Translations under genes and position numbers: made by a program
From: SURF-28 sp034521465
Lineage (GTDB): Bacteria > Bacteroidota > Ignavibacteria > Ignavibacteriales > Melioribacteraceae
NCBI GenBank assembly: GCA_034521465.1
Contig: JAXHMN010000010.1
Coordinates: forward strand, 248,001-312,000
DNA: 64,000 nt
Direction: 5' to 3'
The notes under the pieces: model-generated
Database searches by the model: none
Told to the model about the DNA's origin: nothing
Seen by the model: only the letters and a program-made list of their open reading frames with translations
Part shown: positions 29,916 to 40,900 of the stretch, piece after piece
How positions within the stretch are numbered: position 1 is the first letter of the stretch
Layout: every line of letters starts with the position of its first letter

Positions 29916-32089
29916 TTATAACCTAATTTTCACGCCGCCGTTAATAATTCTTCCATCGGTTGGTGCGTATAATTGCACAAAGTTTGGTGATTGCGGAGTC
30001 CCGGTAAACATCGGTCCGTAATTAGATTGACGGGTATCAAGGAAATTTTCAAAATTCAAAAAGAATCTTAAGTTTCCGAATCTTTTTTCAATCATCACAC
30101 CGTTTATCCAGTAATCAGTTGTCGTTGTGCCGTCGCTTAATTTTTGTGTGCCGGTATAGTATGCCTCTAATCCTATTCGAAAATCACCATGAATTTCGTA
30201 GATCAATACAAGTCCGAGACTATGCTTGGGAGTAAGAGGAAAATTTGACGAAGTCCCATTTGAATGACTGCGGACATCGGTAAAAGTATAGCCGGCAAAT
30301 AATTTATAATGATCATAAGTAAATTTTAAATTTGTTTCGATACCTTTTGTATCTGCATATCCATCTAAGGTCAAGTATTCATATGAATTATTATCATTGT
30401 TGAATTGCAAATAAAGCGGGTCGTCAATTCTTGTATAAAAGAAAAGATTATTAATTGATAATGTAATACCGCCAAACAAAATTGTTTTATAATCGATATC
30501 TAAATTTAAGCCGTATGATCTTTCGGCTTCGGTATTTTTTTTGTCGAGCGGTAGGATATTTCGGAAAGCAAGTTCATCGGATTCTTCTGTAAAGATGGTT
30601 GGAATTTTATAACCCAAATCCACCGCCAATTCGGCTTTTAAGTTTTTCGCTAAATATCGATTAAAAGATTTACATGGGGTAAAGGAAAGACCCGTAATCT
30701 TCATCTGTAATCAACTCTAAGCCCGGTTTCAAGCGAGAGTTTTTCGGATAACTCCAGGTTGTTCTGAACAAATGAGCCATAGGTAATGTCGGTATAATTA
30801 TGTTTGTTTTCGAGTTTGGTTTCATCGGAAAAATCTTCCGTGTATAAATTGATTCCAACCAGCCATTCCTCCAAATTTATCTAAATTAAAATTGTAAACC
30901 GCTTCAGAAAATGTTGATAATTGAATTCCCTTGAACGAATAATCGGAGAGATTAAGTTCTCTGTTGAAATATGATATGCTGTTTTTGAGTGTTAATCGAT
31001 CAGCTTCACCTCTCCTGTCATATTTTATTTGAGATGTCATTCTGCTGCTTTTATTTTCTTCAAAATAAAATGAATTGCGATCAGCTTGATCTTCAATGGC
31101 ATTTATGAATCCGCCGATTCTATCTTCAAGCGAAAAACTTCCGCCGACTTCTAAAACTTGTCTTTCATCAAAGTAGAAATAGAATTTTGGATTTAGCGAG
31201 TATCTTTCAATTTGAGGAAGATCGGAAAAATTATCATCGTTATTGTCATATGCTTTTTGAGTATTACGCGATGCTAAAATGAGTCATACCAAAGTTTTCA
31301 AATTGTTTTGAATAATACCCGCTTAAGTCTAAGCCCAAAGCCGAAGTACCGTTAATCAAAAATGAAACCTCTCCCTTTTTACTCGGCTCTTTCGTTATTA
31401 AGTTAATCAGCCCGGCTATTGCTCCGCCGCCGTAAAGGGTTGAGGAACTTCCCTTTATTATTTCCACTTGTTTAAGATCAAGCGGTGGAACTTGTACCAA
31501 ACTTAAGCTTCCGGAAAATGCCGCCGAAAAAGGGAACCTGTCTCTCAACAGTTGCGTATATTTTCCGTCAAGTCCTTGTATCCGGAAGACATTATTAGCG
31601 CTTGCAGCGGATGTCTGCTGCACTTGAATGCCGGTGCTTTCATTTAATATCATTGAAATATTTGAAGGATCCATACTGATCTTTTCATCAATTTCTTCAC
31701 CGGCAATTACCTCAACCCTTGTTGGTTCTGCGTCAATTGTGCGTGAAGAGCGTGTAGCGTTGACAAGATTTCTTCAACTTCCTCCGATTCGGATTCAAGT
31801 TCTATTTCGAGTTCATCCCCGTCGTAAGGAAATTCTACTTCGATTCTTTCAACTTTGCTAACCGATATGAGAGAACTTTATCGACTGCTTACCGGGTGGA
31901 ATGTTCAACAGAATAAATTCACCATCAGCATTTGTAGATGTGCCGATAGAAGTTCCCTCAACAACAATATTTACACCAATTAATTTTTCATGGGTATGAT
32001 TCGTCAACTATAACTCCGCTCAGTTTGTTTTGAGCAAATAAATTTATGTTCAGCAAAATGATTGCTATGAATAAAGCAAAACGATTCAC
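29916..32089 (-). CDS. TonB-dependent receptor, multiply frameshifted
   Basis: GTG start at 32089 behind a strong AGGAGG site, leader NRFALFIAIILLNINLFAQ, then a carboxypeptidase-regulatory-like domain (LIGVNIVVEGTSIGTSTNADGEFILLNI). The plug (DPSNISMILNESTGIQVQQTSAASANNVFRIQG...LKQVEIIKGSSSTLYGGGAIAGLINLITK) and barrel segments follow, down to the last strand IINGGVKIRL at 29916. At least six indels interrupt about 725 codons. The missing-base pattern looks like sequencing error rather than decay, because all domains are present in order. Ligand unknown. Confidence 0.85.
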
Positions 32090-32143
32090 GTTCGCCTCCT
32101 TGGAATATAATTAGGTTAAAAAAATGTGCTGTTACGGATGGAC

Positions 32144-32258
32144 TTAGAATCGTTTAGGCGGCTGCCAATGGTCGTAATAACTATTCAGAGCTCTTGGTTT
32201 ATGCTGACTTGAAATCGATTGGAGTAAAAAAGAAGATTAGTAAAGTTACTGTTATCAT
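32144..32258 (-). CDS. Tiny secreted peptide upstream of the TonB receptor
   Basis: If one T is removed from the T-run near 32235, a frame reads MITVTLLIFFLLQS (a hydrophobic leader), then SQHKPRALNSYYDHWQPPKRF and a stop at 32144. The 37-residue product would be a very short exported peptide. It is too short for the usual ORF cut-offs and is supported only by its leader-like start and operon position. Confidence 0.35.
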
Positions 32259-32272
32259 TCATCACCGGGATT

Positions 32273-32440
32273 TTAGTACAGCAGTTGCATATCAATAATC
32301 GTTGCAGCATTCGTCGGAGGATGAGTGGTTTGTTTCAGTAACTTTACTTCTTGAGGATTGCATTGATTCATCGTTTCCTGCTCGCAAGCAAAAAGTGAAA
32401 TCCCGGTTAGTACAAATAATATGAGAAAGATATATTTCAC
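32273..32440 (-). CDS. Small lipoprotein, 55 residues
   Basis: GTG start at 32440; leader KYIFLILFVLTGISLFAC with a lipobox-like LFAC, then EQETMNQCNPQEVKLL and a stop at 32273. It lies 14 bases upstream of the tiny peptide and in the same direction as the TonB receptor, so the three may be co-transcribed. No family recognised. Confidence 0.45.
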   Translation of the reverse strand: MKYIFLILFVLTGISLFACEQETMNQCNPQEVKLLKQTTHPPTNAATIIDMQLLY

Positions 32441-32674
32441 AACACGAATATAAGGATATTTTGTTATTTGATTTACCGGTTAGTGTTGCTAGAAACCAAA
32501 CTTTTCTAAAAAGTTGGGTTTCTTATTTTCAAGTGTTTATTTTGTGAATAATTTATTTTCACGCAGCAAAAGCTCAGACAAATATTCAAACAGTTACTAT
32601 TACTGTGCATCGGCACTACGCAATACTGTAAGCCGCAGGCAAACCATTATCCGGAACAGTTATTGCTTGTGAAT

Positions 32675-32862
32675 TCAATAATTTTTTTCTAATTTATCCA
32701 AAAACAGAATTGAATTGCTATTTACGATTGCGCTGATATTTCGATTAATATAATCATTCAAATTATTTGGCACAGCTTCAATAAGTTTTTCTTTCAAAGT
32801 ATAATATCGATATAATGCGACTTTACTTATTTGGGCTCTGCTAAAATTTTATCGACTGAAAC
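32675..32862 (-). pseudogene. Fragment of a TetR-type regulator
   Basis: About 60 codons with the recognition helix pattern ISKVALYRYYTLKEKLIEAV, typical for the TetR helix-turn-helix and start of helix 4. Neither the true start nor the ligand domain is in frame. The flanking DNA (32441-32674 and 32863-32961) shows no clear gene. Confidence 0.45.
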
Positions 32863-32961
32863 CTTGACATAAGAATAATACTTTTAAACGTTTCTTAACT
32901 TGCCTTACAATTCATCTTATTCATATCTTCACTTTTAAATAAAAACAAATAGGAACCTGCC

Positions 32962-33159
32962 ATGATCAAAAGACGAGCATTTCTAAAAACGGCAGCTCTC
33001 TCTTCTGCTTCTTTGGCATCGCTAAATTTCGATTACTCACAAACCCCGAGAGGCGAAATGGTTAACCGTGTCGGCTTTGATCCATTATCGGTAAAAAAAA
33101 TATCGGTGAAAGTGACTGATAGATGGGGGCAAGTTTTTGAAGAGAGTGTGAATATTTAG
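32962..33159 (+). pseudogene. N-terminal fragment of a Tat-exported protein
   Basis: 65 codons starting MIKRRAFLKTAALSSASLAS, a twin-arginine signal, after a good AGGAACC leader. The mature part is only about 40 residues (RVGFDPLSVKKISVKVTDRWGQVFEESVNI) and ends in TAG about 50 bases before the DnaE fragment. The gene looks cut off; the original enzyme cannot be named. Confidence 0.5.
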
Positions 33160-33210
33160 TTGTTTACATTTGTTTGATGTAGTTAAGCGTACAAAATTAG
33201 TTTTGGGAAA

Positions 33211-34874
33211 ATGATAACACTCCATGCACATTCAAATTATTCTCTCCTTAGAGGGAACAATTCCCATTGAAGAACTCATTTCTTTTGCCAAGAAAAACGG
33301 GAGCCGTTATGTAGCTTTAACCGATACGAACGCAATGTACGGACTTATTCAATTTGCTAAACTAGCACAAGAAGAAAACATTAAACCAGTACTCGGTGCC
33401 TGCGATTGATGATCCTTCCGATGAAAAATTTTAAACGCAATCTTTCTCGCAAAAAATAACAATGGTTATTCACATCTTTGCAAACTAATAACAACTCGTA
33501 AGCTAAAAGATGATTTCCGATTAATAGATTTTTTTGAAGAACAGATTAACGATCTGTTTATAATAACTTCATCACTCGATCTGCTTAGACAAATAAAATT
33601 TACACCGGAATTATATGAGAATTTATTTGTCGAATTAATAATCACAAAAAAGCATAAAAGAAAAACACGAAAACTTTACGATTTTGCAAAGGTAAATAAC
33701 TTACAAATTGTTGCGACTCATCCCGCTTACTTTTTACAGAAAGAAGATTTTCTCTTACATAAAACCGTTACTGCAATCCGCCTAAATACTACACTTGAAA
33801 ATCTAGATGAAAAAGAATTAGTAGATGAAGAGTTTTATCTAAAAACAAGCGGCGAACTACAACACGATTGGCAAGCACTACCCGAAGCAATTTCCAACGC
33901 AGAAAAAATCGCAGACCGGTGTAATGTAAATTTGGAATTCGGCAAGCATAAATTCCCGGTTTATTCGCTCTCCGCCGGCGAGACCTCCTTTTCATATTTA
34001 TGGAAGATTGCTTTTCGCGGATTAGAGAACAGATATAAACCAATAACCGAGCAAGCAGTAAAACGGTTGCAAAACGAATTAGAAGTAATTGACGAAATGG
34101 GTTTTTCCGATTACTTTTTAATTGTTTGGGATATTATAAGAGAAAGCAAAAAACCGTGGGATGCTGCACGTTGGACGCGGCTCGGCTGCAAACAGTTTAG
34201 TTTCGTATTGTCTTGGGTTTACTAAGGTCGATCCACTCAAGCACAATTTTTACTTTGAAAGATTTCTCAACCGGGGCAGAGCAACTCCACCCGATGTTGA
34301 TCTAGATTTTTCTTGGAAAGAACGTGACGAAATAATCAAATATGTTTTTGATAAGTACGGTTATGATCATGTAGCAATGATCTCAACTTACGGTAACCTT
34401 CCGTGCGCGATCCGCTTTTCGTGAAGTTGCCAAAGCATTCGGGATACCGCAGTCGGAGATTTCGACTTACAGCAAATTTATTCCTGGACTAGTGCAAAAA
34501 ATCTAAGCAACCTTTCGGAAAAATTTCCTGAAGCAAGATCAATCAACTTTGAAAACAAACCTTGGAAATCGATAATAAATATTGCAGAACGACTTTCACG
34601 TTACCCGAGACATTTGAGTATTCATCCTTCCGGAATTGTAATAACACAAGAACCAATAACCAACTACCTTGCTGTAGAATACGCTAAAAACAAAGGTCTC
34701 GGTTTAATTGTAACTCAACCGGATATGTACCCGATTGAAGATTACGGTTTAATTAAAATAGATTTTGTTGAGCCAACGCTCGCTCGGTGTTTTCAAAGAT
34801 GTAATGAATAAGATTAATAGAGATTTTGAAAAAAGTGATGTGAAGATTTTGGATATAAGAGACTATGATAATTC
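33211..34874 (+). pseudogene. DNA polymerase III alpha subunit (DnaE), N-terminal half, frameshifted
   Basis: Starts MITLHAHSNYSLLRGTIPIEEL (PHP domain metal motif HAHSNYS) at 33211 and reads, over several frames, VALTDTNAMYGLIQFA, LEVIDEMGFSDYFLIVWDII, HVGRGSAANSLVSYCLG, RFLNRGRATPPDVDLDF (two catalytic Asp), HPSGIVI and YGLIKIDF (third Asp), then VFKDVMNKINRDFEKSDVKILDIRDYDNSP and a TGA. All three catalytic Asp are here; fingers, beta-binding and OB parts are missing. At least six indels are present. After the stop the DNA goes straight into a nuclease-like T9SS gene fragment. Confidence 0.85.
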
Positions 34875-34887
34875 TCCGTGATACTCT

Positions 34888-35849
34888 GTGCCTTCTCAGC
34901 ACTTCTTAGTGAAACAAGGACGAGTTACACAAAGTACTCGAACGACGGCATTCGGAGGTGGAGCAACCGGCGGACTTGATGACAGATTTGATCTAATTTT
35001 ATTTTCACAATCAGTTAATGATTACGGCGGAATTAGTTATGTTGATGATTCTTATACAAATATAGGAAATGACGGCAATCATTATGATTTAGAATTAATT
35101 GACATGCCGAACGATGCCGTTCCGGATTCAATTGCCGAAGCACTCTATTATTCAAGTGATCATTTGCCTGTTACCGTAGATTTAGTTTTTAAAAATGCTT
35201 TACCTGTTGAACTAACTTTTTTTGAAGGATCGGCTACCGATGATGGTGTTCTGCCTCAGATGGGAAACTGCGGACAGAGGTAAACAATTACGGTTTCCAA
35301 GTTCAAATGGAAAGAAGTCAACCTTGTCTCCGACATCCCTAAAGTGAGAAATGAATGGGAGGTATTTAAAAGTTGGTTTTGTTCAAGGTTACCGGTACAA
35401 CAAACTCACCTGAAGAGTATTCATTTATAGACAATCTTACTCTTAATCCTAATCTTAATCTTACTCAAGCAGACTACAGACTAAAACAAATAGACAACGA
35501 TGGTACGTTTGCTTACTCAAAAGTAGTAACTGTTGATCTTACATCAATTACAAGCGTTGACGATGATGTTTTATATGCAGTTTACGCTAAAGCAGAATTA
35601 CCCCGAATCCCTTAACGATAAAATTCACTGGTGCCTTCCGTAGAGACGGGGCATGCCCCGTCTCTACAAACCACACTGTTGGTTTATGATGTCCTTGGTA
35701 GAGAAGTTGCAATTCTTGTAAACCAAAAACTTCAACCGGGTAATCACGAAATATTTTTTGATGCAAGCAATCTTTCAAGCGGAATGTATATTTATAAAAT
35801 CAACACCGGTGAGTTTACTTCAGTAAAGAAAATGCTTTTAATTAGATAG
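34888..35849 (+). pseudogene. C-terminal part of an endonuclease/exonuclease/phosphatase-type T9SS cargo
   Basis: Begins inside the catalytic domain: TTAFGGGATGGLDDRFDLILFS...YYSSDHLPVTVDLVF, with SDHLPV of the DNase I-like fold. It continues ALPVELTFFEGSAT (a linker seen before many sorting domains), a RLKQIDNDGTFAYSK segment and a type A sorting domain with an in-frame palindromic unit (VETGHAPSLQT, 35640-35667), then LLVYDVLGREVAILVNQ...KKMLLIR, ending at 35849. Two or three indels occur. The N-terminal half of the enzyme is lost at the junction with the DnaE fragment. Confidence 0.75.
35640..35667. repeat. Palindromic unit inserted in T9SS sorting domain (copy 3, full length)
   Basis: A perfect 28-base palindrome, arms GTAGAGACGGGGCA and its reverse complement. 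It encodes VETGHAPSL on both strands and keeps the sorting domain in frame with TTLLVYDVLG. Confidence 0.9.
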
Positions 35850-35875
35850 ACTTCGGCAGAAAGTAATTCAAAACC

Positions 35876-35915
35876 GGAGAGAGGTTTTCACATTCTTAAC
35901 CTCTCTCCAGAAAAA
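35876..35915 (+). terminator. Rho-independent terminator
   Basis: Stem GGAGAGAGGTT (35876-35886) and AACCTCTCTCC (35898-35908) around an 11-base loop, followed by an A-rich stretch. It sits between the T9SS fragment and the lipoprotein. The tail on the plus strand is AGAAAAAAT, so it might serve the opposite direction better. Confidence 0.6.
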
Positions 35916-36044
35916 ATCATATCACATCTTCATGCTATTGCAAACCAAATAATAATAAGATAACTTATCTTTATAATTATGGAAAACTTGGAAAAAGAAT
36001 ATTCCATTACCCAAAAATTCTTTAATTAAAGTGGAGGAAACGAC

Positions 36045-36771
36045 ATGAAGAAAATATTAATTCCCTTAGTTACACTAATGGCGCTTTTATTTACCGGCTG
36101 TGGTCATACTAATGAATTAGCAAATTACGACTTGCAATCAAAAACATTTCATTTTGAAGACGGGGTTATCCGGAGGAGCACAGCAAGTATCAGTAGACTT
36201 TACAACTCCATTGGGGACAGAAAAAAGTCTTTTCTCTTCCGGCGGGTTTAGCGCTGCACTCGATGTTGCAGAAGCTGTAAGTTCAATTGCCTCGGCAGTT
36301 GTCTCTTCGGAAACAAACGAAAAACTTCGTAATGCAATCGATATGAACGAGATGGCGTATTACGTATCCGAAGGTATTGAAAAAACTCTTGTAAGATATT
36401 ATGATATCCAAGGCGTCGAATCAGTAACTGAACAGCCAATGTTCATTGTAGAAACAACCCTCACAAAATGTCAATTAGGTTCAAACGAGACCGGGGTTGG
36501 AGTTTTAGTTGAAGCAACTTCACGCATAATTGATAGAACAACTGCAACAGTTGTTTGGGAATATGAAGGAAGCAATGTTGTTCCAATAAAAGAATCAGCA
36601 CATAGTTTTGATAGGACTATTAACACTGTATCGAGCGTTATCGGAGCTGCACAGCTCGCTAATTTATCCGAAGAAGAAATACAAGCAAGTGTTTATGATG
36701 CCGCTGCCGGAGCCGGTGCTTTGATTGCTGAAGTTCTAAGAGAGGATATCGCCGAAATAAGAACTAAATAA
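36045..36771 (+). CDS. Lipoprotein of the CsgG/curli-assembly-like size class, frameshifted
   Basis: A leader with lipobox LFTGC (Cys19) and TNELANYDLQSKTFHFED, then one indel near 36165 into a 200-residue frame (GGAQQVSVDFTTP...ALDVAEAVSSIASAVVSSE...RYYDIQGVESVTEQPMFIVETTLTKCQL...VLVEATSRIIDRTTATVVWEYEG). The alternation resembles periplasmic lipoproteins that report on or help assemble outer-membrane structures, but no family signature is certain. The ribosome site is GTGGAGG. Confidence 0.7.
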
Positions 36772-37121
36772 TATTCATTTAAATATTATTTGCGGGGACA
36801 CACATCATACATCCCTAAACGTAAAACATTTATTTGCAGATCTCTTATTCACTCTTAGTAAATGAGATAGTGTTGTTCAAAATTTTCTATTTTTTTCTAA
36901 ATCGATACATTATAATATTCTTCTAATATTAATAAGATTTTAACTCTCTATTTTATTTCAAATTAATTTTTATAAGAATGTTTTCATGCATTTTTAGGAA
37001 ACGATGATAAAAAAAACGAATAGTAAAAAGGAATTCACAATAATTCTTTAGATAAAATTGAGAAGTTTAGTCGGCTTCAAAAAAAGAATCTTAATAGAAT
37101 ACAAAGGTGGAGTCTTAGAAT
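36772..37121. other. Gene-free AT-rich stretch
   Basis: No ORF of note, no hairpin with a T-tract and no copy of the dispersed repeats was seen. The AT-rich portion at about 36890-37000 could hold the promoter of the AraC-type regulator. Confidence 0.4.
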
Positions 37122-37869
37122 ATTACTCCCAGCCTTAAACTACTATATGCTCACTGGCATGGATTAATTGCACCTGAAGACGTGCATAAAAGTGGTGAAG
37201 TTTTCTTTCATTACCTCAAAGAAACAAAAGCAGAACTGTTACTTATAAATCAAAAAGAGATTAAAGGAACTTGGGTTCAATCAAATGAATGGCTCCTTAA
37301 ATCTTGGCTTCCATTAGTTCTTAAAACATCTCTTAAAAAAATTTCATTTGTCAGCTCAGAAGATGACTTTGGTAAATACAGCTTGCTAAAGTTTATCGAA
37401 AAAATTGATCAGATTGATATAAATGCTTTTTCCAACTTCAATGAGGCACTAGCTTGGTTATTGAAAAAAGAATACAACTACAAATTGAAAAATGCAGACA
37501 GAGTATATCTCGTGAGAATGAAAAAGAAGTAGACAAACTAAAAAAACTATTAACTGAAAAAAAGATTTATAGAAACAACGATCTAACTTTAACCGACGTT
37601 GCAAAAATGTTAAAATTAAGTCCAAAACAATTTCTCTTATATTAAATAAAATCTTCCAAAAAAATTTTAATGAACTAATAAACGAATATCGAATCAAAGA
37701 AATAATTTCAAACCTTGAAAGCGGCATATCCAATAATCTTACGATATGGGGCATTGCACAAGAATCGGGCTTCAATTCTAGAGCTTCTTTCTACCGGGCT
37801 TTTAAAGAAGTAACTCACCAATCTCCCACTCAATATTTATCTAATCGAAAGAATAACTTACCATTATAA
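37122..37869 (+). CDS. AraC-type regulator with STAS-like N-terminal domain, frameshifted
   Basis: The N-terminal part reads ITPSLKLLYAHWHGLIAPEDVHKSGEVFFHYLKETKAELLLINQKEIKGTW, the size and shape of a SpoIIAA/STAS-like sensor. After a linker and two indels (near 37515 and 37645) it ends in an AraC DNA-binding domain: LTLTDVAKMLKLSPKQF...NELINEYRIKEIISNLESG...TIWGIAQESGFNSRASFYRAFKEVTHQSPTQYL. The true start is not visible: GTG at 37182 is possible, but coding clearly extends upstream to a TAG at 37119. It sits just before the giant T9SS gene and might control it. Confidence 0.65.
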
Positions 37870-37982
37870 TTTGTCTCATTTCTTCTTTTAAGACAACTAC
37901 CCTCTGTTTTTCAATAAAATATTAAGAAATTAATTCTTAGACATCTACATTCTTTTATATAATTAGCCCATAGGTTTCGATT

Positions 37983-40900
37983 ATGAAAGATCTGAACCCG
38001 GTTTTTTTCATCCTCTTCATCATACCAGTTCTCAGCATTACAAATATTTTCTCAGACTACTTATAACCCAAGTTATGACGATCAAAAAGAATGGCTGATT
38101 GATTACGGAGTAGCCGATGGAATTGCCAGTGCCAATTACCAAAGCGGCGCCGTTGCAGCGTTCGTTGGTGCTTGGGCGGGTGTTTCCGCAGCAGAAGGTG
38201 GTGTAAAAGTATTCTCTGCCAACCAATATTAGCGATAATACACTTATTAAAGTTATTGCAAAAGTAAAATTTATTAATGCAACTATTAATTACGGCTTCG
38301 GTTCATTTGCCGGGACACGAATCGTTTATGGAGGAAACAATCAATACAAATCTAAAGACATTGAATTTGGATTGAGTTGGGAAAATATTTATGATAAAGT
38401 TGAGCAAATTGCTTCACTTGCTACAGGTTACGGTGGAATTTCAGCTTTCATTAACGCTCCCTAGTAAAGTTAAAAAAGCTGTAAAGTATGTAAAAAAAAT
38501 CTACGATGCAGTTGGTCTGGCTCAAACTTTTACAAGATCTCAGCGGTCAAACAGAAACAGTATCTTTTACTTTTAGAATGTGATCCCGATATTGTGAATG
38601 TTGTTAACGTAGGTGTAAGAGCAGATGCTTCGGGCGCTTTAACCGGTTCTGCATTCGGGTTTACTTCGGGACAGTGACCGAAATAAAAGTATTTACCGAT
38701 GGAATTAATGGCGAATGGATTCCCGGTGCCCGCAGTTGGAAATCAGTGGATAAGGCACAATAGAAGTGAATTGCAGGATTATGAAGCAGATGATCCCTGG
38801 GACTTATGCTTTGAAAGATAATTCAGGATTTAGGACACTACGCAGATTATTATCCATTAGGTGTCAGTTTCTATGATCCAGAAACTGAAGTATTGGGGTC
38901 AAGATAATTATATAAGGCGGCACAGAGGAAGTAATGCCACACCTCCGAACAATGTACTATGGCTGAATCCGACAGCAGCTCATTTTGATGACGTCTGTCA
39001 CAGATGAATACTTCGGTGTAAGAGGTTATGATGAAGACGATAAATCAGACTTAGCAAAAGAAGGAACTATTTGAAGCATGGGTTAAACCGGTTGAAGCTG
39101 TAACATACAGGGGTCACATTATCCACTATTCCGAAGGAGATGAAATTTTTGATTACCACTTCTCCAAATGGCTGGGGAGACCACGAAGAAATTCACCTAA
39201 GCGTTGCAGAAGAAGTTGATGTTGAAGGTGAAGGGGGTAGATTTGCGTTTTATATTGGGGATAACGACAATTCAATTTCTCTTTACGGCGGTAATTACCA
39301 ACTCGATACAGAATTTTATCATGTTCTCGGAACATACAAAAATAGAAACGGAAAAGTTTATGCCGAACTTTATTTTAAATGGTTCAAAGGTTGCCGAAGA
39401 CTCTATAACAACTACAACTCTGAGTTTAGACTTAAACGGCTTTATTATCGGCAAAGCCCCGGATGAAGATGAAAAGAGAATGTTTAGAGGACAGCTGAAA
39501 GGAATTAAAGTAAGGGGTATTCATCTTGAGGAAGACGAAGCACTTTATGCTTATCAAACCTCTGGTTTTGATACCGATCCCCCGGAGATTCCCGCAATTA
39601 AACCTGAGCCTGCCTATACCCCTGCTCTTGCCAATATGATCGGCTGGGATATAAGCAGCGATACTCAAACAGGCATTGATTACTTATACTGGTGGAAATT
39701 ACAAACCACTCAACCTCGGAGGTTACCGTAGATTCTAGCTCAGGAAGTCATTATCTAATTGAAAATTTAACTCACGGTACAAATTATTCCTACAGGGTAA
39801 AAGCATTTGACAATGCAGGCAATATAAGCGGCTGGTCATCGCAAGAATCATCAATACAAGATATAAACAAACCTACCACTCCGGTCTTAAACCCAGAACC
39901 TGCTCAAACAGAAGGCACATCTAACAGAATTTCCTGGTCTGGTTCTACAGATGATTTGAGTGATGTTTTGTATTGGGTACAATGCTCGCCCGATACTCTT
40001 TTTGATAATGATTCCACTACAGCCGAATGTTATAAGGAAGCCGGCTGGATCAGCGGAACAGCCAAAACTTTTGATGGATTATCGTTAGACACAAAATACT
40101 ATTATAGAGTAAAAGCTCGCGATGAAGCAGGTAACGAAACTGAATGGTCTGCGATTGATTCCTCTGTTCAATATGAGAATACTTCTTTTAGTACTTTTTA
40201 TGTAAGTCCCGATGGAAGCGATAGCTGAAGGTGATGGTTCATTAGATAATCCCTATCGGCTTAATTGGTTACGCTGTTGAACAATGCTCCGACGGCGATG
40301 TAATAAAAGTTATGGATGATGATGATTCTACAACGACAGATTACATGGAAAAAACAACATATAATAATTCAAGTTGGACTGATAACATGCTTGTGATTTA
40401 TGAGAAGAATAATATTACAATTGAAAGGTTTGATAATGATGATACACGACCACAAGTGGAAGCAAATACAGATCAGATATGGGCGCAATTTACGAGTGGT
40501 TTATATTTGGGATTCTGAAAAAATAACAATTAAAGGACTGGATATATTCGGAGCTACAAAAAATTCAACTATAGAACCGGCAGGAATAAGAATCATGGAA
40601 TCGAATTATTGCATAGTTGAAGATTGTAGAATTGGTTGGGATTCCGAACACAAGAATTATTATGGGATCGAAATTACCAGTTCTTCAGGATGCATTATTC
40701 AAAATAATATAGTTAAATATAATTATAGAGGATTATACGATTATATGAATTATCAAGTATTTTTTAATTCTTCTCAGACAAATAATATTATAAAAGAAAA
40801 TGATTTTAGTTACAGTTCAAACTGGGGATGTTATCTGCACTATTCTGAATATGATATTATTTATAACAACACTTTCAATAATTGTACTAGTGGGGGTGTT

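Noticed and set aside
33211..34874. Split DnaE as a trans-splicing intein system (as in cyanobacteria)
   Set aside because: No intein block residues at either break, and the two halves overlap rather than abut.
15577..35667. The three palindromes as CRISPR repeats or transcription terminators
   Set aside because: They are single copies tens of bases to kilobases apart, inside coding frames, and lack spacers or T-tracts.
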